Shown here piece after piece: positions 8,272-17,789 of a stretch of DNA of 64,000 bases (its first letter is position 1; every line of letters starts with the position of its first letter). The translations under genes were made by a program, and so were the position numbers. Source of the DNA: an uncultured Bacilli bacterium (GTDB lineage Bacteria; Bacillota_I; Bacilli_A; RF39; UBA660); assembly GCA_934148995.1 (NCBI GenBank), contig CAKPDM010000006.1:1-64000 (forward strand), written 5' to 3'. The notes beneath the pieces are model-generated. The model made no database searches. It was not told where the DNA came from and saw only the letters and a program-made list of their open reading frames with translations.

Positions 8272-9271
8272 CTTCTTCTTTTGTATATAAAGTAACATTA
8301 TCAAAGTAATAACCCAATATTTGTTTATAGTTACAGTCAAGTTTTGCTAAAGCGTTTGCTCCTACTAGACTTAAACCATACCCACTACCAATTCCTCTTG
8401 TGATGAAATTAAAACCATTCTTTAAAACAAGTATTGTAATATCTGCTGAGGGAAGATCAAGTCTAGCCATTAAATCAAGAGAATCAAAGACTTTGTCATT
8501 AACTTGTAACTTTAATATTCTATTACCACTACTTAATTGTTTAATTTCAATATCAAGTCTTTCCTCTTCAATACTTAATCTTTTCTTTAACTCTTCGATA
8601 GTAAAATATCTTTGATTCATATAATTAGGATAAGCCAAGTCCCAGAAACTTTCGACTTGTTTTAGATAAGGAACACCATCTTTCTTTTCGGTATAACCAT
8701 TACTTACTAAGTGAATATAAGCATCGATTGGTGTTTTATCATAAACTAAATATTCACCATCAGTTTCCCTAATCGCTTCCTTAAATACTTTTTCATACAT
8801 TCTATAAGTATTAGGATAGAGTAGTTTATAATAATTTAAATTAACGTAAGAAAAATGATAATTATCTTTACGCATTTTCTTATTTTCTTTATATAGCTTC
8901 ATTATTTCACTACGATATAAAACTGTAACAGCTTTTAAAGTTTCCTTTTCTAAAAACATTGTAATATTACTAAATAAAACACTCAAAAGAAAAGTATCAA
9001 GTGAGACTTTATCATCAGTATCAAGAGTTAAGATAATGTCTTTATCTTTCCTAACTTTATCATTTAATAAAATAACTTTAGTAGGAATACCATCAACAAA
9101 AATCACAACCTTATTACCATTGAACTGAATTCTTTGATTAACTAACCAGTTATGATCTAACTTATCTAGATTATAATCATCTAAATCTTTAGCAAATTCA
9201 TAATTCATAGATAAATACAAATATAAAACGTCTTCATTTTTTTCTTTTACTACTTTATATTTTTCTAGCAT
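8261..9271 (-). CDS. Divergent SpoIID-like peptidoglycan lytic protein
   Basis: 336 aa. Weak but collinear resemblance to SpoIID/LytB. A segment ETLKAVTVLYRSEIM sits where SpoIID has its catalytic Glu (consensus E..KAQAVAARTY). Later come IRETDGEYLVYDKTPIDAYI, then YTEKKDGVPYLKQVESFWD. The C-terminal end, RGIGSGYGLSLVGANALAK then YKQILGYYF, matches the GxGHGvGmsQ...GANxMA...YxxIL.YYY block, with the usual His replaced. No signal peptide is obvious. The facing amidase suggests a septal or cell-separation peptidoglycan role. Moderately sure of family, unsure of activity. AGGTG precedes the ATG. Confidence 0.65.
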   Translation of the reverse strand: MLEKYKVVKEKNEDVLYLYLSMNYEFAKDLDDYNLDKLDHNWLVNQRIQFNGNKVVIFVDGIPTKVILLNDKVRKDKDIILTLDTDDKVSLDTFLLSVLFSNITMFLEKETLKAVTVLYRSEIMKLYKENKKMRKDNYHFSYVNLNYYKLLYPNTYRMYEKVFKEAIRETDGEYLVYDKTPIDAYIHLVSNGYTEKKDGVPYLKQVESFWDLAYPNYMNQRYFTIEELKKRLSIEEERLDIEIKQLSSGNRILKLQVNDKVFDSLDLMARLDLPSADITILVLKNGFNFITRGIGSGYGLSLVGANALAKLDCNYKQILGYYFDNVTLYTKEEAKR

Positions 9272-9316
9272 ATTATCACCTAAAAGTAGTGTTTGTAAAA
9301 ATGAAGACTTTATACT

Positions 9317-10297
9317 CTAAAATTCAAAATATTTTAATTCATAATCTTTAGCACAGTCTTTACCTGTTTTATAAGATAAATTTTTAAAGACTTTAGTTAA
9401 ATCAACTTTCTTAGTATCTTTAATATAAGCATTAACTCTCTTAATAATATCTAAAGCTTCTTGTAAAGATTTATCATATAACTCATCAAAACTATCTGTA
9501 TGTTTTTCACGTTTTAGACAAGGATGACACCATTCTTCTTTATCAAGATTTAAATAATTTTTTTTATCATCAGTACTGATATGGTAAGAAATAACTGAGA
9601 AAGGGAAAAAGGACTTAGGTGTTATTGCTTCACAAGTAGTATAAACCATTCTTTTAACTCCAGTTTTATCATATCTGAAATACTTAAGAGCAAAATGCAT
9701 ATCTTTTAAAGCTTGTTTATAGAAATTACTCATTTCATTTATACCGAATGTTTCTTTAAAAGCATAATCAATCACTTCTTCTAACTCCTTAGAGAAAGGT
9801 TTAAACTCAAAACAATAATCATAAAACTTAAAAGAATGAACTTTCTCTTGTTCTCTTTTACTAATTAAATAATTATCGAGAAAAACTTCCATATTATGAT
9901 GAAGTCCTCGATATTTATAAGTTTCTTTATCAGTTTTTTTCCATTCTCCAGTCTTATAAAAAACATAAGGATGAATGGTACTATCAAGAACATAATGAGC
10001 GATAAATCCATATAGATAAGCCATAACATCAGGTATTTGGTAATAATTATTATACTTAATATAGTTAACTAAATTTATAAAAAACTCTCTTGTTTTATTA
10101 GTATGAAAGTAAAGAGCAAAGTCTTGTTGTTTCTTTCCTTTCTTTAAAGAAATCTTATGATAAAAAAAGAAAGGGTCCATTCCTTGAGCGAACATTCTTA
10201 AATCTTTTTTCTCATCCATTAACAATTCTTTTAAACCGATAGGTAGATTATTATAAACGTCTATACCAAAATAGGCATGTGTAACAGTAGCTGGCAT
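9317..10297 (-). CDS. Zinc-dependent phospholipase C-like protein
   Basis: 326 aa, no signal peptide. The N-terminus MPATVTHAYFGIDVY and the following histidine/aspartate motifs (FAQGMDPFFF, YGFIAHYVLDSTIHPYV, YRGLHHNMEVFLDNYL) match the zinc-dependent phospholipase C-like fold, where His and Asp bind metal ions. The substrate is unknown; many members are cytoplasmic and uncharacterised. It is transcribed in the same direction as the SpoIID-like gene, ~45 bp apart, probably as one unit. AAAGGATG-type ribosome site precedes the ATG. Confidence 0.75.
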   Translation of the reverse strand: MPATVTHAYFGIDVYNNLPIGLKELLMDEKKDLRMFAQGMDPFFFYHKISLKKGKKQQDFALYFHTNKTREFFINLVNYIKYNNYYQIPDVMAYLYGFIAHYVLDSTIHPYVFYKTGEWKKTDKETYKYRGLHHNMEVFLDNYLISKREQEKVHSFKFYDYCFEFKPFSKELEEVIDYAFKETFGINEMSNFYKQALKDMHFALKYFRYDKTGVKRMVYTTCEAITPKSFFPFSVISYHISTDDKKNYLNLDKEEWCHPCLKREKHTDSFDELYDKSLQEALDIIKRVNAYIKDTKKVDLTKVFKNLSYKTGKDCAKDYELKYFEF

Positions 10298-10396
10298 CTA
10301 ACCACATCCTTTACAACAGTATACCATACAATTTCACGAAAAATTCATATTTTTTTAGATAGTTCTGTGATATAATTACTCTAGGCAGGTGGGAAG

Positions 10397-11353
10397 ATGA
10401 TAGAGAAACAATTTAAAAATCTAGAAGAACAAATAGAAATAATGAAATATAAAGGTCTTACTATTAATGACCCAGATTTCACTAAACAAATCTTGTTAAG
10501 AGAAAACTATTTCTTCTTAAATGGTTATCGTTATCCTCTAATGAAAAGTATGAAAGATAAAAGATTTTTAGAAGGAGCAACGTTTGAAGAGTTATATAGT
10601 ATCTTTTTGTTTGATAGAGGAATTAGAAATGTTTTCTTTAAGAATCTATTAATAATAGAGAATAATTTAAAATCAATCTTTTCTTATCAATTATCGAAAA
10701 GATATGGTTATAGAGAAAAAGATTATTTAAAAACAAAGAACTTTACACAAGATAAAACCAAATCAAGACAAGTTAATGATTTAATTCATAAGATGAAAAG
10801 ACAAATAAGAGTTAATGGTAAGGAACATACAGCTACTAGTCATTATATGATGAATTATGGGTATGTACCTTTATGGATATTAGTAAAAGTTTTATCTTTT
10901 GGAATAGTAGGAGAATTATTTTCTATTTTAAAATATGAAGATCAAAAAAGAATATGTGATATTTATCATTTAAATGTTTCTACTATGACAACTTACCTAC
11001 CAATACTATCTAATTATCGTAATTTATGTGCACATGAAGATATTTTATATGAAAATAGAACTCAGAAGGTTATACCTAATACAATCTATCATAAACTACT
11101 TAATATTGAAGAAGATGAAGAAGGGTATATCTATGGAAAGAATGATGTCTTTGCATTAGTAATTATTATGAAAGATATGTTAAGTAAAGAAGAGTTTAAG
11201 AATATGATGCTAGAGTTAGAAAGAGAGATAAATAATTTATCTTATAACTTACATACAATTAAATTGGAAGTTATTTTGAAGAGAATGGGTTTCCCTCCTA
11301 ACTTTGACCAAATAGAAAAAATTGAAAGGAGTTATGAAAATGAATATGAATAA
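10397..11353 (+). CDS. Abi_2 (AbiD/AbiF) family protein with HEPN motif
   Basis: 318 aa. Matches the Abi_2 family of abortive-infection proteins. The N-terminal region LRENYFFLNGYRYPL and FLFDRGIRNVFFKNLLIIEN are characteristic. The HEPN RNase signature R-x4-H is present as YRNLCAHEDILY near residue 215. Such proteins are thought to cleave RNA when phage infection is sensed. RBS AGGTGGG. The HtrA gene begins 14 bp before its stop. Anti-phage role is from family knowledge only. Confidence 0.85.
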   Translation: MIEKQFKNLEEQIEIMKYKGLTINDPDFTKQILLRENYFFLNGYRYPLMKSMKDKRFLEGATFEELYSIFLFDRGIRNVFFKNLLIIENNLKSIFSYQLSKRYGYREKDYLKTKNFTQDKTKSRQVNDLIHKMKRQIRVNGKEHTATSHYMMNYGYVPLWILVKVLSFGIVGELFSILKYEDQKRICDIYHLNVSTMTTYLPILSNYRNLCAHEDILYENRTQKVIPNTIYHKLLNIEEDEEGYIYGKNDVFALVIIMKDMLSKEEFKNMMLELEREINNLSYNLHTIKLEVILKRMGFPPNFDQIEKIERSYENEYE

Positions 11354-12473
11354 ACTAAAAGATAGTATCTTAATTGTTGTAGCATTCATTCTAGGTGGAG
11401 TTTTAACTTATGTAGTAGTAAGTGGTAACTTAACTACGTCATCAAGTGGAACAACTAGTAGTGGTGGTGCAACTTGTAGTAGCAAAAATTGTACTAAAGT
11501 ATTAGTAGATGGTTCCGGAATAAGTTCCTCAGTTTCTAAAGTTTATGATGGTGTATTAGTAGTTAGAAACTATCAGAACAATCAATTATCTGGTTTTGGT
11601 ACAGGTTTTGTTTATAAAGAAGATAGTAAATATGATTATATTATAACTAACCATCACGTAATTGATGGTAATACTAAAGTAACAGTTCTAACTAGTAAAG
11701 AAGAAGAGTTAGATGCTGAAGTATTAGGAAGTGATAGTTATGTAGATATAGCGGTTCTTAGGGTTAAAAAGAATAAAGATTTAACAGTATTATCTATTGG
11801 AACTAGTGAAAATAGTAAATTAGGAGACTTAGTATTTACTATTGGTACACCAGTTAGTACTGAATATCAAGGAAGTGTATCAACTGGTCACTTAGCAGGA
11901 AAAGATAGAATGGTAACTGTTAGTACAAGTAGTAGTGGTTATAGTACAAGTTCTGGTGATTGGGTAATGAAAGTATTACAAACAGATGCTTCAATCAATC
12001 CTGGAAATAGTGGTGGTCCTTTAATGAATGCTAATGGAGAAGTAATTGGGGTTATTTCTATGAAATTAGTTAAAGAAGAAATTGAAGGTATGGGCTTTGC
12101 TATTCCAATCGAATATGCTATGTCCAAGATTGAAACTCTAGAAAAAGGCGAAGAAATTAAATGGCCACAATTAGGAGTACAAATGGTTAATGTTTCTGAT
12201 GTTAAATCATCTCGTTTTGGAAATAGTTATAATATTCCAAATGATGTAGATACTGGAGTAGTAATTGCAGGAGTAGTAAGTGGAACAGGAGCAGCCAAAT
12301 CAGACTTAAAAGAAGGAGACATAATTACAAAACTTAACGGTGAAGAAGTAGAAAATGCAGCATATTTAAGATATGAGTTGTATAAATACGCTCCAGGTGA
12401 TACAATAACAATTACGTATTTACGTGATGGCAAAGAACACGAAACAAAAGCAGTTTTGTCAAAGAGTGAATAA
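11340..12473 (+). CDS. htrA: HtrA/DegP-type serine protease with PDZ domain
   Basis: 377 aa from the ATG at 11340, chosen because AAAGGAG lies 8 bp upstream; earlier in-frame starts leave no spacing. One N-terminal membrane helix (~6-28) is followed by a Ser/Thr-rich linker. The trypsin-like domain carries the triad: His in ITNHHVIDG, Asp in DSYVDIAVLRV, Ser in NPGNSGGPL. A C-terminal PDZ domain (~275-370) contains SDLKEGDIITKLNGE. It is an extracytoplasmic quality-control protease anchored in the membrane. It overlaps the Abi_2 gene end by 14 bp. Confidence 0.92.
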   Translation: MNMNKLKDSILIVVAFILGGVLTYVVVSGNLTTSSSGTTSSGGATCSSKNCTKVLVDGSGISSSVSKVYDGVLVVRNYQNNQLSGFGTGFVYKEDSKYDYIITNHHVIDGNTKVTVLTSKEEELDAEVLGSDSYVDIAVLRVKKNKDLTVLSIGTSENSKLGDLVFTIGTPVSTEYQGSVSTGHLAGKDRMVTVSTSSSGYSTSSGDWVMKVLQTDASINPGNSGGPLMNANGEVIGVISMKLVKEEIEGMGFAIPIEYAMSKIETLEKGEEIKWPQLGVQMVNVSDVKSSRFGNSYNIPNDVDTGVVIAGVVSGTGAAKSDLKEGDIITKLNGEEVENAAYLRYELYKYAPGDTITITYLRDGKEHETKAVLSKSE

Positions 12474-12488
12474 AAGGAGTGAATAGCG

Positions 12489-13298
12489 GTGAGAGAACTA
12501 AAGGTAGAAGAAATAGTTAGAAATAAGAAAGATAATTTTGTTAGGCCAAGAGAAAGAATACTTAAAAGTGAAAATGCTATAGATAACATTGATTGGGCTA
12601 TTTTCAACTTTAATAAAAAATTAGATACTATCAACGATGAGGATTGTGAAAGCTTGACAAATTTTTGCTTATATTTATTGACTGGTCATTCTAAAGAAGA
12701 TATTAATGAACCATTGTTTAATATGTTAAACGCCTATATTAAAAGAAATATAGGAAAATTAACTATTGATCTTTCTCCTAGAATGCATGTTCGTCAAATA
12801 AGAGTTGGAGAAATAACAATGGGAAATTTAATTGTTAAAGAGGAGAGTAATGATCAGGAACAACCAATATCTAGAATTAGATGTGGTTACTATCCAACTC
12901 CAAATGATATAAATAGAATGTTTCTTGATCTTGATGGTAAACGTATTATGGGTAATTCCCCTCATACTGGAGAGACTCCAATTGAGTGTGATAACATTGT
13001 AATTGGTGATTATTATTTAAATAGAAATACAATTACCGGTTCTAATGCTACTTTAACAAGACTTGAGTTGAACTATGACAAATTTTTGCGAGAAGATATA
13101 TACTGTTTTGATTCCAAAGGAATCGTTGATCATTATAGTGGTATTTTAACCCTTGAGAAGTTTAATGATAAAAATGAATATGTTGTTAAAGAATCTTTTC
13201 CATTAACACCTTTAGCTAATGCTGATATTTCAGATACTGGAAGAATTAATTATGGGATAAGTAGTAATGATAAAACATCATCTGTAAGAATTAAATAA
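12489..13298 (+). CDS. Unknown protein
   Basis: 269 aa, GTG start with AAGGAGT ~8 bp upstream, 15 bp after htrA, so probably cotranscribed. No signal peptide or membrane segment; mixed acidic and basic composition. Readable segments include NIDWAIFNFNKKLD and GYYPTPNDINRMFLDLDGKR. I do not recognise a family or catalytic motif. Confidence 0.6.
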   Translation: MRELKVEEIVRNKKDNFVRPRERILKSENAIDNIDWAIFNFNKKLDTINDEDCESLTNFCLYLLTGHSKEDINEPLFNMLNAYIKRNIGKLTIDLSPRMHVRQIRVGEITMGNLIVKEESNDQEQPISRIRCGYYPTPNDINRMFLDLDGKRIMGNSPHTGETPIECDNIVIGDYYLNRNTITGSNATLTRLELNYDKFLREDIYCFDSKGIVDHYSGILTLEKFNDKNEYVVKESFPLTPLANADISDTGRINYGISSNDKTSSVRIK

Positions 13299-13313
13299 TT
13301 ATTACTAGTTTTT

Positions 13314-13356
13314 AAAGGGCTGTCATGAAATAAAATAATTTCACGACAGCCCCTTT
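13314..13356. terminator. Bidirectional terminator
   Basis: A long GC-containing hairpin (AAAGGGCTGTC... with ...GACAGCCCCTTTTT, arms ~13314-13331 and 13338-13356) between two convergent genes, with A and T runs on opposite sides so that it can serve both strands. Confidence 0.85.
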
Positions 13357-15285
13357 TTAGTTTACTTTGAAACATCCAATATTGTTTTCTTTTAATAATT
13401 GATACTTTTCAAGTAATTGCTTTTCGTTTTTAGCTGTTATTTCTAAGGAAGTACCTCCTAATAAGTATTTTTGTAGACTTGCTTGTTTTAAATCACTTAT
13501 CGGTAGTGTAATACCTTCATTATACTTGTCTTTATTAGTGACATCTTTAATTTTTCCAAATATAGCAGCGTCTTGTTTCTTGAACTCTGTTTCAATTTCA
13601 TTGTTTGGATAAGCGGTTAAAACAAAATTAAGATTGTTTTGCTCACTAAAATTATCAATTTTCTTCTTCATAAATGTTAAAATATCTTTTGCTAATTTAT
13701 AAGTATCTTCTTCATCTTTCTTTTCTGTAAGAGTATAGATTGCTTCTTCTAACCCTACTATATGAAATGCTAAAGTACCATGTTTTAATAATTTTCTAAG
13801 ACGATCTTTTTCTTTTAACTTTTCTCCATCATGCCAAGTTCCTAACTGATATAGAGTTGGAAAATGTAAGATAGTTTTATCAACTTGTAATTCAAATCTT
13901 TCTAATAGAGCATCTTTTGCTTGTTTTAAGACCTTTTCAATTTCTTGATAGAAAACTCTATAATCATCATCGTTACTACGATTTTCTCTACTTCTAAGTG
14001 CTACTCTTACTAGATTTATAGAAATACAAGCGATATTTCCTTTACCTCCCATGATTTTCTTTTCAATAGTAGTGTTATCTTCAATAACTCTTATTGAGTT
14101 GTAACCATAGTTAGCTGGTTCTTTAATAACTTTATTGAATGATGAGTTACTATTAACAAAATATAAGTTTTGGTAGTTAATAAAGAAATTAGCTACTTTT
14201 TCATCCATTACTCCTTGATAATAATATTGTACTTTCTTATTTGCTGCTAGAGATTTTAATATCAATTCACTAGTACTATTACTACCAAAGTTTATTGCTG
14301 TCGGAAAGTTAATATTACTAAAAAAAGTTTTTAAAGAGATAATGAAATCATCTTTACATTTTTCTCTAGCTTTTTTAATTAGCTTAGAAAATGCTAAGTA
14401 AAAAGGGGTAGCTTCATCTATGTCAAAATAACTTGGAGTAATATCAAGGGAAACTATATTATCAATGTTAGATATTTTCAAATAATTAGTTAAAAAAGAA
14501 GAATCTAGATAGATATCAATATATTCTTTTAAAATTGCTTGAAAATTTTTGATCATGATATTTTCTAAAACAATGTCAAAATTTATAATTGAAATACTTT
14601 GGTAAACTTCCTTACTTAAATTATCTAAATAAAGTTTTATTCTATTTAGAAAAAGATTTATCTTATTAATTTGTTTAAGTTCTCTAGCAAAATCTGTATC
14701 AAGATCCATAAGTTCTATTAGATCTATATCACAACTTGCTATTAATCCAAAGGGAACAGTTTCAACTGAATGAAGATAGAATACCCCAGCGTCTTGACTT
14801 CTTACTGTTTTGGTATCTAAAAGATATGCTTTTGCAAATTCTGATGAAATTGTTTCTCCGAATTGTAATAAGAATGAATTAGGTCTTTCTTTTAAATTAT
14901 CATCTATATTATTAAGTCCAAGTCTTTCTATTGCTTTTAAGAATTTGTGTTGTTGTTTCATTACAAAAGCCGATCTTGAAGCGTTTCTGTGTTCTCGATA
15001 AGTTTTGAATGCTATATAAACGTCTTCAAAGTTGTTTTCTTTTAAAGCTTCTTCTATCAAGTCTTGGATATTTTCAATATTAATTGTTTTTCTATCTTGG
15101 TATTCTTTATCTATTTTTTTTAAAACTTTAGAGTAAACTTTATTTACATCTTCATCTTTATAAGGAATATCAAGTGAGTGGAAAGCTTTCTGAATAGCAA
15201 GCGCTATTTTTTCACCTTGAAAGTTGGTTCTTTGACCACTTCTTTTGACAACTATTAAAGTGTCAAATGTTGACATTTTTTTCAC
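13357..15285 (-). CDS. Divergent anaerobic ribonucleotide reductase paralog (NrdD-like, no glycyl-radical tail)
   Basis: About 642 aa from GTG at 15285, with AAAGGAAG upstream; an ATG at 15276 is the alternative. It has an N-terminal ATP-cone (VVKRSGQRTNFQGEKIALAI), then a class III RNR-like barrel: VFYLHSVETVPFGLIASCDI, GGKGNIACISINLVRVAL, LGTWHDGEKL, HGTLAFHIVGLEEAI. It ends at GCFKVN without the CxxC...CxxC zinc site or the RxxGY glycyl-radical motif seen in the neighbouring NrdD, so it cannot form the usual radical. It faces away from nrdD across a 238-301 bp intergenic region. A regulatory or nucleotide-sensing role is inference; an intact truncated-tail relative elsewhere would support it. 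Confidence 0.75.
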   Translation of the reverse strand: MKKMSTFDTLIVVKRSGQRTNFQGEKIALAIQKAFHSLDIPYKDEDVNKVYSKVLKKIDKEYQDRKTINIENIQDLIEEALKENNFEDVYIAFKTYREHRNASRSAFVMKQQHKFLKAIERLGLNNIDDNLKERPNSFLLQFGETISSEFAKAYLLDTKTVRSQDAGVFYLHSVETVPFGLIASCDIDLIELMDLDTDFARELKQINKINLFLNRIKLYLDNLSKEVYQSISIINFDIVLENIMIKNFQAILKEYIDIYLDSSFLTNYLKISNIDNIVSLDITPSYFDIDEATPFYLAFSKLIKKAREKCKDDFIISLKTFFSNINFPTAINFGSNSTSELILKSLAANKKVQYYYQGVMDEKVANFFINYQNLYFVNSNSSFNKVIKEPANYGYNSIRVIEDNTTIEKKIMGGKGNIACISINLVRVALRSRENRSNDDDYRVFYQEIEKVLKQAKDALLERFELQVDKTILHFPTLYQLGTWHDGEKLKEKDRLRKLLKHGTLAFHIVGLEEAIYTLTEKKDEEDTYKLAKDILTFMKKKIDNFSEQNNLNFVLTAYPNNEIETEFKKQDAAIFGKIKDVTNKDKYNEGITLPISDLKQASLQKYLLGGTSLEITAKNEKQLLEKYQLLKENNIGCFKVN

Positions 15286-15511
15286 TATGTAATTTACACT
15301 TCCTTTCTTTATATTAATTATAATGGTAAAAGCTTGCAAAATCAACATTTCTTAAAAAATGAGCAAAAAAAACATAAGTTAACCAACTGCTAAATTTTGG
15401 CTTATTTCCTTATAAACAAAGAAAAATAAACAAAATATGCTTAAAATACATATTATGTTTTTTTACTGCTTTTTTTGTAAAGTTGTAAAATCTAAAAAAA
15501 ACAAAATAACA

Positions 15512-15548
15512 AAAATGCTTGCATTTTGCTAAAGATGATATGTATAAT
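15512..15548 (+). promoter_or_regulatory. nrdD promoter with palindrome over the -35 box
   Basis: TTGCAT (15519-15524), an 18-bp spacer and TATAAT (15543-15548). A perfect inverted repeat AAAATGC-TT-GCATTTT (15512-15527) covers the -35 box, suggesting a repressor site. It does not match the NrdR box consensus as I know it, so the regulator is unknown. Confidence 0.55.
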
Positions 15549-15586
15549 CAAGTTGTTGATATAGAAAGAACATAAGGAGTGTAATT

Positions 15587-17788
15587 ATGGTTAAAACAAA
15601 AGATGTAAAGAAGAAAAATAAGGAGAAAGAGGTAGTTGAAAAGAAAAGTAGATATGAAAATCCTCCTATTAATATAATAAAGAAAAACGGTACTAAACAA
15701 CCATTTGATGGAGAAAAGATTCGTGCTGCTATTGAGAAAAGTGCTGAAAGAGTAATGGTTGATTTAACTGATGAAGCTAAGGATGAAGTTGTTAATATTG
15801 TAATTGATTTATTAAAAAATCAAACTAGCGATGCTGAAGTTAGTCAAATTCATAACTGTGTAGAAGCAGCTTTGGAACAAGTTAATCCTTTAGTAGCTAA
15901 GAGTTACCGTGAATATCGTAACTATAAGAATGACTTTGTTCATATCTTAGATAAAGTTTACAAGAAAGCGCAAGCTATTAACTATATTGGGGATAAAGAA
16001 AATTCTAATACTGATAGTGCTTTGGTATCAACACAAAGAAGTTTGGTATATGGTAATTTAAATAAAGAATTATATAAAAAGTTTTTCTTAACAAAAGCAG
16101 AAATAGAAGCTTGCGAAGATGGTTACATCTATGTACATGATATGGGTGCTAGACGTGATACGATGAACTGTTCTTTATGTGACGTTGGAGCTGTTATGAA
16201 GAATGGCTTTGAAATGGGTAATTTATGGTATAACGAACCTAAAACTCTTGATACAGCTTTCGATGTTATGGGGGATGTTATCATAAATACAGCTGCTATG
16301 CAATATGGTGGTTTCACTGTTCCAGAAGTAGATACGATTTTAACACAATATGCTAAGAAAAGTTATAATAAATATTATGAAGAATATATGGAAATAACTA
16401 ATGCTAAAACGACTGAAAAAGCAGAAGACTATGCATGGCGTAAGACTAGACGTGAATGCGAACAGGGTTATCAAGGAATTGAATATAAACTAAATAGTGT
16501 TGGTTCATCTCGTGGTGATTATCCGTTTGTAACTTTTACTTTTGGACATGAACAAGATAAATTTGGACAAATGATTAGTCAAGTAATTTTGAAGACTCAC
16601 CAAAAAGGACAAGGTAAACCTGGTTTTAGAAAACCAACTTTGTTTCCTAAATTAGTTTTCTTGTATGATAAAGCTCTTCATGGTAAAAATGGTAGGATGC
16701 ATTACTTGTTTATGGATGCTTTAGAGTGTAGTAGTAAAACAATGTATCCAGACTACTTATCATTAACTGGTGAAGGTTATGTTCCAGAGGTCTTTAAAAA
16801 ATATGGTAAAATCGTTAGTCCGATGGGATGTCGTGCTTTCTTATCACCATGGTTTGAAAGAGGCGGTATGGAGCCAGCTGATGACGATGATGTACCAGTA
16901 TTTATTGGAAGATTTAATATAGGTGTTATATCTTTGAATTTACCAATGATTTTAGCTAAAGCTCGTGAAGAACAGAAAAAATTCTATGATGTTTTAGATT
17001 ATTATCTAGAAATGAGTCGTAAAATTCATATTCGTACCTATAACTATTTAGCAAAGAAGAAAGCTTCAACTAATCCACTTGCTTACTGTGAAGGTGGTTT
17101 CTATGGTGGACACTTAAAACCTAATGAACCAATTGAATCTGTTATTAAAACAGCAACTGCATCTTTTGGAATAACTGCTTTAAATGAGTTGCAAGAACTA
17201 TATAACGGAAAGAGCTTAGTAGAAGATGGTAAATTTGCTCTAGAAGTTATGAAGTATATAAATAAGAAAGCTTTAGAGTTTAAAAAAGAAGATCATATTT
17301 TATATGCTATCTATGGTACTCCAGCAGAAAGCTTATGTGGTACACAAGTAGAACAATTTAGAAAGAAATATGGTATTGTAAAAGGTGTATCTGATCGTGA
17401 ATATGTTTCCAATAGTTTCCATTGTGCTGTTTGGGAAGATATTAATGGTATTCAAAAACAAGATTTGGAAGGAAGATTCTGGGACTTATTTAAAGGTGGT
17501 AGAATTCAGTATGTTCGTTATAATTTAAATTATAATAAGAAAGCAATGGAAACCTATGTTGAACGTGCGATGGAAAAAGGTTTCTATGAAGGAGTTAACT
17601 TGTCCCTTTCTTACTGTAATGAGTGTGGTCATGAAGAACTAGACATGGATGTTTGTCCAAAGTGTGGAAGCAGTGATCTTACAAAGATTGACCGTATGAA
17701 TGGTTATTTATCATACTCAAGAGTACATGGCGATACAAGACTTAATCATGCTAAAATGGTAGAAATTTCAGAAAGGAAAAGTATGTAA
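15587..17788 (+). CDS. nrdD: Anaerobic (class III) ribonucleoside-triphosphate reductase
   Basis: 733 aa. It reduces ribonucleoside triphosphates to dNTPs under anaerobiosis using a glycyl radical. An N-terminal ATP-cone (~30-120) begins IIKKNGTKQPFDGEKI. The barrel contains YVHDMGARRDTMNCSLCDVG and GRFNIGVISLNLPMILA. At the C-terminus are the zinc site (CNECG...CPKCG) and the radical-bearing RMNGYLS. A lysine-rich N-terminal extension (~1-28) is unusual. RBS AAGGAGTG. The activase gene follows after 1 bp and dUTPase after that, giving a compact dNTP operon. Confidence 0.96.
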   Translation: MVKTKDVKKKNKEKEVVEKKSRYENPPINIIKKNGTKQPFDGEKIRAAIEKSAERVMVDLTDEAKDEVVNIVIDLLKNQTSDAEVSQIHNCVEAALEQVNPLVAKSYREYRNYKNDFVHILDKVYKKAQAINYIGDKENSNTDSALVSTQRSLVYGNLNKELYKKFFLTKAEIEACEDGYIYVHDMGARRDTMNCSLCDVGAVMKNGFEMGNLWYNEPKTLDTAFDVMGDVIINTAAMQYGGFTVPEVDTILTQYAKKSYNKYYEEYMEITNAKTTEKAEDYAWRKTRRECEQGYQGIEYKLNSVGSSRGDYPFVTFTFGHEQDKFGQMISQVILKTHQKGQGKPGFRKPTLFPKLVFLYDKALHGKNGRMHYLFMDALECSSKTMYPDYLSLTGEGYVPEVFKKYGKIVSPMGCRAFLSPWFERGGMEPADDDDVPVFIGRFNIGVISLNLPMILAKAREEQKKFYDVLDYYLEMSRKIHIRTYNYLAKKKASTNPLAYCEGGFYGGHLKPNEPIESVIKTATASFGITALNELQELYNGKSLVEDGKFALEVMKYINKKALEFKKEDHILYAIYGTPAESLCGTQVEQFRKKYGIVKGVSDREYVSNSFHCAVWEDINGIQKQDLEGRFWDLFKGGRIQYVRYNLNYNKKAMETYVERAMEKGFYEGVNLSLSYCNECGHEELDMDVCPKCGSSDLTKIDRMNGYLSYSRVHGDTRLNHAKMVEISERKSM

Positions 17789-17789
17789 A

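Noticed and set aside
12227..12634. Minus-strand 135-codon frame opposite htrA and the next gene
   Set aside because: Spans two clearly coding genes and their boundary; Ser/Leu-rich shadow translation.
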